DNA of 11,080 bases from Verrucomicrobiota bacterium. GTDB taxonomy: Bacteria > Verrucomicrobiota > Verrucomicrobiia > Chthoniobacterales > UBA10450. Of the stretch, positions 1-5,590 are shown one piece after another (the first letter of the stretch is position 1; every line of letters begins with the position of its first letter). Location: assembly GCA_003219095.1 (NCBI GenBank), contig QHPM01000125.1, forward strand, positions 1 through 11,080, read 5' to 3'. The position numbers and the translations under genes are program-made. Below the pieces are notes generated by a model. The model worked only from the letters and a program-made list of their open reading frames with translations. It was not told where the DNA came from and ran no database searches.

Positions 1-683
1 ACGGAGAAAATGTTGTCGCCAAATGTTTGCTCATCGCCACCGGCGCGGAGTATCGCCGTCTTGAGGTTGAGCATTGTAATCGATTCGAAGGCACTGGTGT
101 TTATTATGCCGCCACACCTAACGAGGCGCAGATGTGCCGCGGATCGGATGTCGTGCTGGTAGGCGGCGGTAACTCCGCCGGCCAGGCCGCGGTTTATCTT
201 TCGCAGAACGCGCGCAAGGTTTTCCTGCTCATCCGCGGTGATGATCTTTGCAAGAGCATGTCGAGTTATCTGGCCCATCGAATCATGAACACCCCCAACA
301 TTGAGATCCTTCGCTGCACCGAAGTCATTGGTATGAATGGCGACGGTCATTTGAATTCGGTTGAAATTTTAAACAAGACCACCGCCGAGAAGAAAACTCT
401 GCCGACCACTGCCCTTTTCAGTTTCATCGGCGCGACCCCGCGCACCGATTGGTTACCGTCCGAAATTGAAAAGGATGAGAAACATTTTGTGCGCACCGGA
501 ATCGAACTGGGCGATTCGCAACACTGGACCTTGAAGCGGCAGCCATTTCTGTTGGAAACGAGCCGGCCCGGTGTGTTCGCCGCTGGAGATGTGCGTTCTG
601 GCTCGGTCAAACGCGTCGCTTCTGCCGTCGGCGAAGGGTCAATGGCAATCCAGTTCGTTCACGAATATTTGAAAACGATGTGA
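1..683 (+). CDS. Thioredoxin-reductase-like FAD/NAD(P) oxidoreductase without CxxC (5' end outside window)
   Basis: The reading frame is open from the window edge (codons from base 3), so this is the C-terminal part of a longer protein; no start is visible. Near the edge is the LIATGAEYR strand that closes the first FAD-binding half. It is followed by an NAD(P)-binding Rossmann motif VVLVGGGNSAGQA (about 150-190) and the C-terminal FAD motif PGVFAAGDVR (about 570-600), in the order of class II pyridine nucleotide-disulfide reductases such as TrxB. Where TrxB carries CATCDG, this protein reads AATPNEAQMC, so the redox-active CxxC is missing and it is unlikely to reduce thioredoxin. As I recall, relatives often carry an N-terminal cyclic-nucleotide-binding or receiver domain; that part lies outside. 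It is followed after 3 bp by a UBP zinc finger, a pairing I recall in other bacteria. Family call is secure; substrate unknown. Confidence 0.88.
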   Translation, partial: GENVVAKCLLIATGAEYRRLEVEHCNRFEGTGVYYAATPNEAQMCRGSDVVLVGGGNSAGQAAVYLSQNARKVFLLIRGDDLCKSMSSYLAHRIMNTPNIEILRCTEVIGMNGDGHLNSVEILNKTTAEKKTLPTTALFSFIGATPRTDWLPSEIEKDEKHFVRTGIELGDSQHWTLKRQPFLLETSRPGVFAAGDVRSGSVKRVASAVGEGSMAIQFVHEYLKTM

Positions 684-686
684 AGT

Positions 687-956
687 ATGTCCAACGGAAG
701 TTGCATCCATCTTTCTGCTATCACTACGATTAAACATCCGACTCGTCGTGAATGCGCAGAGTGCGTGAAGATCGGGGCGCGGTGGGTACACTTGAGGACA
801 TGCCAGGAATGCGGCCAGACGTTGTGTTGCGACAGCTCGCCTAATCAGCACGCCAGCAAACACGCGCGGACCAGCGGGCATCCAGTCATCGCCTCCGCCC
901 AACCAAGCGAGCGCTGGGTCTATTGTTATCCCGATGCCGCCTTTGCTGAATATTGA
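687..956 (+). CDS. UBP-type zinc finger protein
   Basis: An 89-residue protein that is essentially one zf-UBP domain, the fold that binds the ubiquitin C-terminus in eukaryotic deubiquitinases. The expected ligand series is visible: C6 and H8, C23xxC26, C39xxC42, C47, H55, H59 and H65, which would hold up to three zinc ions, with a conserved W33 and RW(V)YC near residue 76. The ATG starts 3 bp after the flavoprotein stop, and the stop TGA overlaps a TTG of the next frame, so it is almost certainly cotranscribed with both neighbours. Bacteria with this domain mostly lack ubiquitin. The role is unknown; acting as a partner or regulator of the adjacent flavoprotein is inference from their linkage. 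No signal peptide or membrane segment, so cytoplasmic. Confidence 0.88.
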   Translation: MSNGSCIHLSAITTIKHPTRRECAECVKIGARWVHLRTCQECGQTLCCDSSPNQHASKHARTSGHPVIASAQPSERWVYCYPDAAFAEY

Positions 957-1003
957 AATTCGGCGGGACAGAAGAAGCGATCGAAGACCAAAAAGTCATA
1001 CGA

Positions 1004-1656
1004 ATGTGCATCAGCGAAATGAATTGGATGATGGTGGAGGAGTACCTCAAACGCGATGACCGTTGTGTATTGCCGCTGGGAAGTACGGAACAACATGCCT
1101 ACTTAAGCTTAAGTGTCGATAGCATTCTCGCTGAGCGGATCGCAGTGGAAGCGGCGGAGGCGCTTGGAGTGCCGGTCTTTCCAGTAGTAGCTTATGGGAT
1201 TACGCCGTACTTTCGGGCGTTTCCCGGCTCAATTACGTTGCGCGTAGAAACTTACTTACGCGTGATACGCGACATCCTTGATGTCATGGCGGAGCAGGGG
1301 TTCAAGCGAATCCTCATCGTCAACGGGCACGGTGGTAACGCCCCAGCGCAATCGCTCGTGAGTCAATGGATGGCTGATCATCCCGGCGTTCGAATCACTT
1401 GGCGATCGATCCTGTCGCATCGCACGCGTCGTGGATGGAAAATTTTCCGTGGACGCGGCTGGCGAACGTAACCATGCCCGCTAAGCAGAAGCCGATGAGC
1501 GATCTCGACTATTTGCGTCAGCTAGATCCGCGGTCACTGCGTGATTACTTGAAGGATGGTAATTACGGCGGCCATTATCAGCACGAAGACGAACAGATGA
1601 TGAAGATTTGGCGAGTAGGAGTGGCTGAAACCCGCGAACTACTGGAAAATATGTAG
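1004..1656 (+). pseudogene. Creatininase-family amidohydrolase, broken by internal deletion and frameshift
   Basis: Two overlapping frames give one creatininase-like protein. The first frame (ATG 1004, or ATG 1019) has PLGSTEQHAYLSLSVDS, which holds the N-terminal metal ligands, then YGITPYFRAFPGSITLR and the LIVNGHGGNAP loop, up to VRITW at about 1402. The family sequence then resumes in another frame at 1405 with IDPVASHASWMENFPWTR and runs to ...VGVAETRELLENM, stop 1654-1656. Members that I recall have a tryptophan-rich stretch of roughly 12-16 residues (like NWWNAPxTWAKV) between these blocks; it is absent. A loss whose length is not a multiple of three fits better than a one-base read error. 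The first frame runs on only to a stop at 1471 with unrelated residues. Creatininase-family enzymes are Mn/Zn amidohydrolases; this copy should be inactive. An in-frame TTG at 953 overlaps the zinc-finger stop, but the family N-terminus fits ATG 1004 better. Confidence 0.8.
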
Positions 1657-1675
1657 CGCAGCCATCCTGGCCGCG
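1653..1675 (+). repeat. REP-like element R1
   Basis: A GTAG head (1653-1656) is followed by a short stem GCCA/TGGC around the 3-nt loop TCC. It aligns without gaps to the elements at 8715-8737, 8773-8795 and 4139-4161. Its GTAG contains the TAG stop codon of the creatininase pseudogene. GTAG plus imperfect hairpin is the hallmark of REP sequences linked to RAYT (TnpA-REP) transposases. No RAYT gene is in the window. Confidence 0.55.
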
Positions 1676-1676
1676 G

Positions 1677-1785
1677 GCCAACGGGCATCTTGCCCGTTGA
1701 AGCATCTAAAGATGGTTCGACCAGCGCCCACACTCCATTCGGAATTGCAAAACGAAAACTCGACGGCTTAAAGCCGTCGAGTTCG
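1677..1785 (+). repeat. Degenerate direct repeat, copy A, with 27-bp palindrome
   Basis: Shares an ordered series of blocks with 1855-1961: GCCAACGG, TGAAGCATC, CAGCGCC, GAATTGCAA, then an identical 27-bp palindrome at 1757-1783 (13-bp perfect arms AACTCGACGGCTT and AAGCCGTCGAGTT around a single A), ending GTTCG. The 5' part carries its own hairpin, 8-bp arms with loop TCT at 1680-1698, which is decayed in copy B. The palindrome is perfect while its surroundings have drifted. Confidence 0.75.
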
Positions 1786-1854
1786 TGCGAGCGAGAATAT
1801 GGAGGGACGAGCTCCTGCCAGCCCACGGTCGTAGCATGTGATTCACGCTGTCGA

Positions 1855-1961
1855 GCCAACGGCATCCTGTCCAATGAAGCATCGAGAGAGCCTTCGAGCA
1901 GCGCCAATGCTCCGCTCAGAATTGCAACCCAAAACTCGACGGCTTAAAGCCGTCGAGTTCG
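1855..1961 (+). repeat. Degenerate direct repeat, copy B, with 27-bp palindrome
   Basis: Second copy of the unit at 1677-1785, about 177 bp downstream, roughly three-quarters identical by eye with small indels. The palindrome at 1933-1959 is identical to the one at 1757-1783. The sequences after the two copies differ, so the repeat unit ends at or just after the palindrome. Confidence 0.75.
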
Positions 1962-2028
1962 GTCCGGTCGTAATTTTTGCCCGTTTGGGCGCGATACGGG
2001 ATCGCCCTTGGAGAAATAAATGGTTAAA

Positions 2029-2055
2029 GATCCTTCGACTTCGCTCAGGATGACA
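2029..2055 (-). repeat. TGTCATCC-type dispersed repeat, short copy
   Basis: Read on the minus strand it starts TGTCATCCTGAGCGAAG and ends AAGGATC. I recognise this as a common dispersed intergenic sequence in several soil and freshwater phyla. It overlaps the 3' end of the HD-domain gene and supplies its last codons and stop (2045-2047). A related longer copy starts at 3324 in the opposite orientation. Confidence 0.6.
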
Positions 2056-2635
2056 AGGCGACTCCCTGAAGCCCAAGGCGCTCGGCGTCCGACTTCAAGG
2101 CGATGATGACTTCCATAATTACATTATCGAGGGGCATGCCCAGTTCCGCAGCGCCGCGGACGATGTCGTCGCGATTCACGGCGCGAGCAAACGCCTTGTC
2201 TTTCATCTTCTTCTTTACTGACGCGACCTCCACTTCATGAATGCTTTTCGAAGGCCGCACCCGCGTGACAGCAATGACGAATCCACTCAGTTCATCAACC
2301 GCATAAAGGGTTTTCTCGAGCGGCGTCTCACGAGAGACGCCTGAGTAATCCGCGTGCGAGAGAATCGCCCGGCACATTTCCGCGCTCCAGCCCTGCTCGC
2401 GCAGCCACGCTACGCCGACGAACGGGTGCCCCTCGGTCGAACTCCGTTCCAGATTCGGGTGACGCTCGTAGTCCATATCGTGCAATAACCCGACTGCTTC
2501 CCAGACATCCACATCCTGACCGCGCAACTGTGCGAAATGTTTCATCGAATCAGCGACCGCGTAACAATGTTTTCGCAGGCTTTCCGATTGAACCCACTGG
2601 TGAAGAATGGTGAGAGCGCGGGATGAGAAGGTCAT
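2045..2635 (-). CDS. HD-domain (HDIG-type) putative metal-dependent phosphohydrolase
   Basis: 196 residues, ATG at 2635. The HD-superfamily metal site is visible in order: H23 (RKHCYAV), H52-D53 (LLHDMDYERHP), H70 (EGHPFVG), H94 (ILSHADY) and D114 (YAVDELSG). This is the arrangement of small stand-alone HDIG proteins, which hydrolyse phosphate esters, often nucleotides; the substrate cannot be told from sequence. No signal peptide or extra domain, so a cytoplasmic single-domain enzyme. No clear Shine-Dalgarno precedes the start. The last three residues before the stop lie inside the dispersed repeat at 2029-2055, so the original C-terminus may have been different; the HD core is untouched. 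The upstream gap of 87 bp to the YdeI-like gene, on the same strand, could allow cotranscription. Confidence 0.85.
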   Translation of the reverse strand: MTFSSRALTILHQWVQSESLRKHCYAVADSMKHFAQLRGQDVDVWEAVGLLHDMDYERHPNLERSSTEGHPFVGVAWLREQGWSAEMCRAILSHADYSGVSRETPLEKTLYAVDELSGFVIAVTRVRPSKSIHEVEVASVKKKMKDKAFARAVNRDDIVRGAAELGMPLDNVIMEVIIALKSDAERLGLQGVALSS

Positions 2636-2722
2636 GAACGCAACGTTGATGGTAGATGGTTGATTGCAAGAAAGTCAGTAATCAGCATTAAGACTTGCTT
2701 GCAGAGGCATGAAGCGTTGGAT

Positions 2723-3295
2723 TTATAATCTGCGGCCAGCTTTTGACAGAGCGATTAGCTTGCGCAGACGATCTTGCTGTGTTTGTGGACGCTTTGCGCT
2801 AATCACCCACCAAATCGCAGTTTGGCGATAGGATGCGGGTTGCTGTTGAAAAAATTTCCAGGCTTCGCGTTCGACGCGGAAAAGCCTTACCGCTGCGTCG
2901 CTTAGCGTCGCTGTTTTTCGATTTTCATAACTGTAAATGCCCGATCTCTCCGGCACCCGTTTCTGAAAAGCCTTCATGCCGGCAGGTCGAACGCGCCTTT
3001 CGTGCATAAGCTCTTTCATCCGGCGAATGTTGATCGCACTCCAGTTGCTGGTTGGCCGACGTGGTGTAAAACGAATTTTGTAACTCTCGGCATCGATGGT
3101 CTTGCGCAGCCCGTCGATCCAACCGAAGCAAAGTGCCTCATCCACGGCTTCGGGCCAGTTGATACTGGGCCGTCCGGAAGCTTTCCGGTAAAAGCCGACC
3201 CATAGCTCATCCTTTGCTTGATGATTTTTCTCGAGCCACGCGCGAAAGGTGATCGGTTTTGCGAAAAAGATTGGAGAATCTTCCGCCGACTTCAT
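2723..3295 (-). CDS. YdeI/OmpD-associated family protein
   Basis: 190 residues from ATG 3295 (MKSAEDSPIFF). Family signatures: FRAWLEKNHQAKDELWVGFYRKASGRPSINWPEAVDEALCFG (in sections, about residues 17-60), then the WIDGLRKTID and RFTPRRPTSNWSAINI blocks, and the C-terminal WKFFQQQPASYRQTAIWWVISAKRPQT segment typical of bacteriocin-protection, YdeI-like proteins. The fold is shared with DUF1801/YdhG-type proteins, and the function is poorly defined despite the name. The open frame extends to 3382, but those extra 29 codons are read out of the dispersed element at 3324-3438 and do not resemble the family, so I place the start at 3295. No Shine-Dalgarno is seen. It precedes the HD gene on the same strand with 87 bp between. 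Confidence 0.85.
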   Translation of the reverse strand: MKSAEDSPIFFAKPITFRAWLEKNHQAKDELWVGFYRKASGRPSINWPEAVDEALCFGWIDGLRKTIDAESYKIRFTPRRPTSNWSAINIRRMKELMHERRVRPAGMKAFQKRVPERSGIYSYENRKTATLSDAAVRLFRVEREAWKFFQQQPASYRQTAIWWVISAKRPQTQQDRLRKLIALSKAGRRL

Positions 3296-3323
3296 TGCAT
3301 CAAATACCGCAATCCAACGTTCT

Positions 3324-3438
3324 GTCATCCCGAACCCCGAATGCGGGGTGAGGGATCTCGCGAGTGAACAATGATTGCGCAAACAATCTTGTGTGATCCA
3401 CGATCCTAGGTGAAGTTCTCGTTTGCGCTTGGGATGAC
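3324..3438 (+). repeat. MITE-like element with TGTCATCC ends and nested inverted repeats
   Basis: Outer ends are inverted: GTCATCCC at 3324-3331 and GGGATGAC at 3431-3438. Inside, GCGCAAAC at 3377-3384 pairs with GTTTGCGC at 3421-3428, and CCCCG...CGGGG occurs near 3335-3348. The left part (TGTCATCCCGAACC...GGATCTCGCGAG) belongs to the same family as the repeat at 2029-2055. About 115 bp, non-coding, no transposase: non-autonomous or structural. It abuts the 5' end of the YdeI-like gene and extends its open frame artificially. I could not identify an obvious flanking target-site duplication. Confidence 0.6.
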
Positions 3439-3693
3439 GGGCCCCGCGGTCTGATACTCATATCGCTTTCAATGCTCCTGTGCGATTCGATCACAGGGTC
3501 GCCACGGCGAACTTGGTTGAGACGCTGCTTTTGATGATGAGTGCGTACTAAGAAACGGCCAACCCAGCCACGAAGAGCGAAGCATATATTTGGTGGGGGA
3601 ACGTTTGTCCCGCGTCCAGAGCAAACATATTTTTGCGCCGCGACGTTGCGTCGACAGCGATCGGAATCAAATTCTTCAAGAAAGGATTGAAAT
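3439..3693. other. Gene-free spacer upstream of the VOC gene
   Basis: Together with 3296-3438 this makes about 400 bp without a gene. I see no coding signal. It contains a short CTGTG...CACAG inverted repeat near 3478-3496 and an AT-rich patch (GCATATATTTGG near 3581) that could be part of a promoter for the downstream gene, but I cannot assign -35/-10 boxes with confidence. Confidence 0.5.
3681..3686 (+). promoter_or_regulatory. Ribosome binding site of the VOC gene
   Basis: AAAGGA seven bases before ATG 3694. It is one of the few clear Shine-Dalgarno sites in the window and fixes this start. Confidence 0.6.
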
Positions 3694-4068
3694 ATGCAGC
3701 GCGTGATTCACTTCGAGATTTACACTCCCGATCCGGAAGCAGTCCGCCCGTTTTACCAGGATGTTTTCGGCTGGAAGTTCAAAAAGTTTGAAGGTAGCCC
3801 GATTGAGTACTGGCTTGTCACGACAGGCGACGATAAAGATCCGGGAATCAATGGCGGACTGGCCCGCCCCCGCGAGGGGCAGAATCCTGGAACGATAAAC
3901 ACGATCGCCGTCCCGTCGCTCGATCAGGCGATCAGGAAGATTGAAGAGCGTGGCGGAAAGATTTGTGTGCCGAGGATGGAAATCCCCAATATTGGCTGGC
4001 TAGCCTACGCCCAAGATCCGGCCGGCAACGTCTTTGGAGTGATTGAGCCAGATCCGAAAGCAAGATAG
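3694..4068 (+). CDS. VOC-family (glyoxalase/bleomycin-resistance-like) protein
   Basis: 124 residues, one VOC module of two beta-alpha-beta-beta-beta units. The N-terminal half opens with VIHFEIYTPDPEAVRPFY and VFGWKF, the usual first strand, helix and strand. The second half reads INTIAVPSLDQAIRKIEERGGKI and ends DPAGNVFGVIEPD. Candidate metal ligands are H6 and E118, by position in the family. Members bind a metal and act as glyoxalases, dioxygenases or resistance proteins, but many small single-module copies like this one have no known substrate. No signal peptide. An SnoaL-like gene follows on the same strand after 119 bp, and both are small alpha/beta-barrel-type proteins often found together; cotranscription is possible. 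Confidence 0.9.
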   Translation: MQRVIHFEIYTPDPEAVRPFYQDVFGWKFKKFEGSPIEYWLVTTGDDKDPGINGGLARPREGQNPGTINTIAVPSLDQAIRKIEERGGKICVPRMEIPNIGWLAYAQDPAGNVFGVIEPDPKAR

Positions 4069-4123
4069 TCGGACGAAAAAGATTGTGTCATTGACGAACA
4101 GAATTTGCGCGATCGAATAAACT

Positions 4124-4133
4124 AAAGGAGGTG
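4124..4133 (+). promoter_or_regulatory. Orphan near-perfect anti-16S (Shine-Dalgarno) sequence
   Basis: AAAGGAGGTG is a full-length complement of the usual 16S 3' tail, yet no usable start lies 5-10 bases downstream; GTG 4131 would give only three codons before TAG. A REP-like element begins at 4139 and the true start with its own site is at 4188. It may be the ancestral site, now displaced, or chance. Confidence 0.35.
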
Positions 4134-4138
4134 TTCCT

Positions 4139-4161
4139 GTAGGCGTGGTCGTTGACTGCGG
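4139..4161 (+). repeat. REP-like element R4
   Basis: Starts GTAG and shares the core GGTCGTTGAC and the end GCGG with the minus-strand element at 8773-8795: 18 of 23 positions match with no gap. Differences in the stem keep pairing through G-U wobbles, giving a 6-bp stem around loop GTT. Lies in the leader of the SnoaL-like gene. Confidence 0.5.
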
Positions 4162-4187
4162 AATTGAACCAAAACAATGGAGGAAAT

Positions 4188-4556
4188 ATGAGTACGGAAG
4201 ATGTTGCGATGAGATTGGTAGAGCTTTGCAAAGGAAGCGAATGGAAGAAGGCGGTAGATGATCTTTATGCAAACGATATCGTGAGCGTCGAACCACGCGA
4301 GATGGCTGGGTTGCCGGCGGAGATGCGAGGTATCGATAAAGTGCGAGGCAAAAACGATTGGTGGGAAAAGAATATGGAGGTGCATGACTCCAAAATAAGC
4401 GGACCGTTCGTGGCGGGCGATACGTTCGTGGTTCGATTTGATATCGACGCTACCGATAGGAATTCAAAAGAACGAATGCACATGTCCGAGGTAGGCATCT
4501 ACACAGTCAAAGACGATAAAGTAGTGCGCGAGAAATTTTTACCACTAGCTGAGTAG
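4188..4556 (+). CDS. SnoaL-like / NTF2-fold protein
   Basis: 122 residues. ATG 4188 is chosen because GGAGG (4179-4183) sits directly upstream; the frame could open earlier at TTG 4152, but that part lies in a REP-like element. The sequence has the NTF2/SnoaL pattern: an N-terminal helix pair (AMRLVELCKGSEWKKAVDDLYANDIVSVEP), then GIDKVRGKNDWWEKN, and long strands VHDSKISGPFVAGDTFVVRFDID and EVGIYTVKDDKVVREKFLP. These cone-shaped proteins are used as cyclases, isomerases or ligand binders; no catalytic dyad can be assigned here, so function is open. No signal peptide. It ends just before a hairpin-dense gap that separates it from a convergent gene. Confidence 0.82.
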   Translation: MSTEDVAMRLVELCKGSEWKKAVDDLYANDIVSVEPREMAGLPAEMRGIDKVRGKNDWWEKNMEVHDSKISGPFVAGDTFVVRFDIDATDRNSKERMHMSEVGIYTVKDDKVVREKFLPLAE

Positions 4557-4786
4557 AAGGCTCGAGGACAGAGGACAGCCGCGCCCGCGAGAATACGGTT
4601 AAGGAGCGCACGCGTCTCGCGTGTTGGGGACGGTGTCTCACCGTCGCGAGCTTTTTCCTGCGGTTGCCCGATGATAAAGACTGTTTCTGCGGGACGCAGA
4701 AAGTCAGAGCCGGACTGGCGTTGCACGCAAGACGCGCACTACCCGGCCGGGTCAGTCACGCTGGCTATAAGCCCAGGGAACAGCCG
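4557..4786. other. Hairpin cluster between convergent genes
   Basis: No gene is supported. Perfect palindromes follow one another: CACGCG-TCT-CGCGTG (4609-4623), GACGGTG-TCT-CACCGTC (4629-4645), TTTCTGCG-GGA-CGCAGAAA (4684-4702) and ACCCGGCCGGGT (4741-4752); 4723-4742 may be a weak minus-strand GTAG-headed element. CGCGAGA (4586-4592) can alternatively pair with TCTCGCG (4615-4621). The first three share a 3-nt loop. Confidence 0.65.
4629..4656 (+). terminator. Possible terminator of the SnoaL-like gene
   Basis: A 7-bp GC-rich stem with loop TCT (4629-4645) is followed by GCGAGC and then TTTTT at 4652-4656. The T run begins six bases after the stem, later than in a classical intrinsic terminator, so the call is tentative. 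Confidence 0.35.
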
Positions 4787-5365
4787 CTAGTCTTCTTCAA
4801 CTTCCGGCTTGGGAAGCGGAGAAGAAATTGTGACATGTGTAATTTTTTCTTCGGGCGCGCGGGTAGCTTCCAGAATAACCTTCTGGAGCGGTTCTTCGCG
4901 GGTGGATAAATAAATCGTGACTACCTTGGTGTCGTTATAGCTTCCGTTAGTGCGACTGCTGTTTAACTTATCACCTTTCGCTGCTTCCCAGCTATCTCCA
5001 AGTTCGGCCGGTGTGAGCGGTGAAGTCCCGGCCATGATTATATCCACTTCATCGTCGACGACCTTTTTTATTGCCGGGCCAGCAGGCTTGAACTGCGGAA
5101 CCTCGGGAGTCCAGTCTGGTAGTGCGACCCGCCCCGGCGCTTCTAACTGCTTTTGCAAAGCGGCTTTCTCTTTCGCCTCTTCTTTGTCTACTTCCTCCAT
5201 TTGCTTCTTCACATCGGGTATCTTTACGCCCATTTTTTTGGCAGCGTCTGCGGCCTGCTGAACGGCATCGTCCACTTCCTTGTCAGTTTCCTGTGCGTGA
5301 AGCGAGAACGGGATCGGAACCAAGGCACCGAAGAGGAAAACGAAAGCGAGAAAGATCGGGTTCAT
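4787..5365 (-). CDS. Exported hypothetical protein with charged coiled-coil N-terminal region
   Basis: 192 residues, family not recognised. Residues 1-24 form a signal peptide: MNP then a hydrophobic core IFLAFVFLFGALVPIPF, with likely cleavage LHA|QE. Residues about 27-75 are Glu/Lys/Ala-rich (VDDAVQQAADAAKKMG, KKQMEEVDKEEAKEKAALQKQ) and should be helical, probably coiled coil. A Pro-rich linker (PDWTPEVPQFKPAGP) follows, then a more ordered part containing KVVTIYLSTREEPLQKVILEATRAPEEKITHVTIS, two strand-like segments. The tail is acidic (PEVEED). No Cys lipobox, so probably periplasmic and soluble. Its ATG has no visible Shine-Dalgarno. It is on the same strand as the TraB/GumN gene, whose stop is 225 bp upstream. 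Confidence 0.78.
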   Translation of the reverse strand: MNPIFLAFVFLFGALVPIPFSLHAQETDKEVDDAVQQAADAAKKMGVKIPDVKKQMEEVDKEEAKEKAALQKQLEAPGRVALPDWTPEVPQFKPAGPAIKKVVDDEVDIIMAGTSPLTPAELGDSWEAAKGDKLNSSRTNGSYNDTKVVTIYLSTREEPLQKVILEATRAPEEKITHVTISSPLPKPEVEED

Positions 5366-5417
5366 AGAAGCAAATTAGCAACGCGGGTGTGCGCTGCAAT
5401 TGTTATCGCGCAATTCT

Positions 5418-5561
5418 TCAGCGCGCGAGATTTTCGCACTCATATTGATTAGACTCGGCCATCAGATCAACCGTCTGTGCATCCGGTTTTTCGAAGCGAA
5501 GCTCCTGCTCCTTGGCCAGCAATGAAGCAACAAGCGCGAATATGGCCCGAATCGGTAACAT
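5418..5561 (-). CDS. Doubtful small ORF, 47 aa
   Basis: In the gap between the TraB/GumN gene and the exported protein gene, an ATG at 5561 opens 47 codons to TGA at 5418-5420. It starts MLPIRAIFALVASLLA, a short hydrophobic N-terminus like a signal or membrane anchor, followed by a charged tail EQELRFEKPDAQTVDLMAES with one Cys. It lies 29 bp after the TraB stop and 52 bp before the next ATG, on the same strand, which fits a small gene within an operon. No Shine-Dalgarno and no family recognised; it may be chance. Confidence 0.28.
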   Translation of the reverse strand: MLPIRAIFALVASLLAKEQELRFEKPDAQTVDLMAESNQYECENLAR

Positions 5562-5590
5562 CGCGAAAACCTAAGCGCGGGCGCGCAGAA

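Larger units (their letters stand above)
1657..2044. other. 388-bp gene-free, repeat-rich spacer
   Basis: No credible gene on either strand; the short open frames here are read-throughs of repeats. Contents in order: the stem of R1, a perfect hairpin AACGGGCA-TCT-TGCCCGTT (1680-1698), direct-repeat copy A with its palindrome, a weak GTAG-headed GTG/CAC hairpin at 1831-1847, direct-repeat copy B with its palindrome, and the start of a TCCTTCGACTTCGCTCAGGA-type repeat at 2029. The spacer separates a plus-strand and a minus-strand gene that converge. Confidence 0.7.

Noticed and set aside
1677..1961. CRISPR array
   Set aside because: Only two copies, degenerate, with the repeat at a ~177-bp offset and no regular spacers; no cas genes.
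1690..2053. Several 70-110-aa open frames on both strands between the creatininase and HD genes
   Set aside because: All are translations of repeats and palindromes (LDGLKPSS recurs in one frame because of the duplicated palindrome).
3296..3382. 29-codon N-terminal extension of the YdeI-like protein
   Set aside because: It is read out of the TGTCATCC element (RSLTPHSGFGMTE), which is non-coding, and does not match the family N-terminus; ATG 3295 fits.
4152..4187. Upstream TTG start for the SnoaL-like protein
   Set aside because: It lies in a REP-like element and has no ribosome binding site at proper spacing; ATG 4188 has GGAGG directly upstream.
4741..4752. 12-bp palindrome as a restriction or recombination site
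   Set aside because: Perfect palindromes of this length in GC-rich gaps arise by chance; no second copy in the window.
4664..4909. 81-aa plus-strand ORF across the hairpin cluster
   Set aside because: Overlaps palindromes and the antisense of the exported protein gene; Arg/Gly-rich, no start signal.
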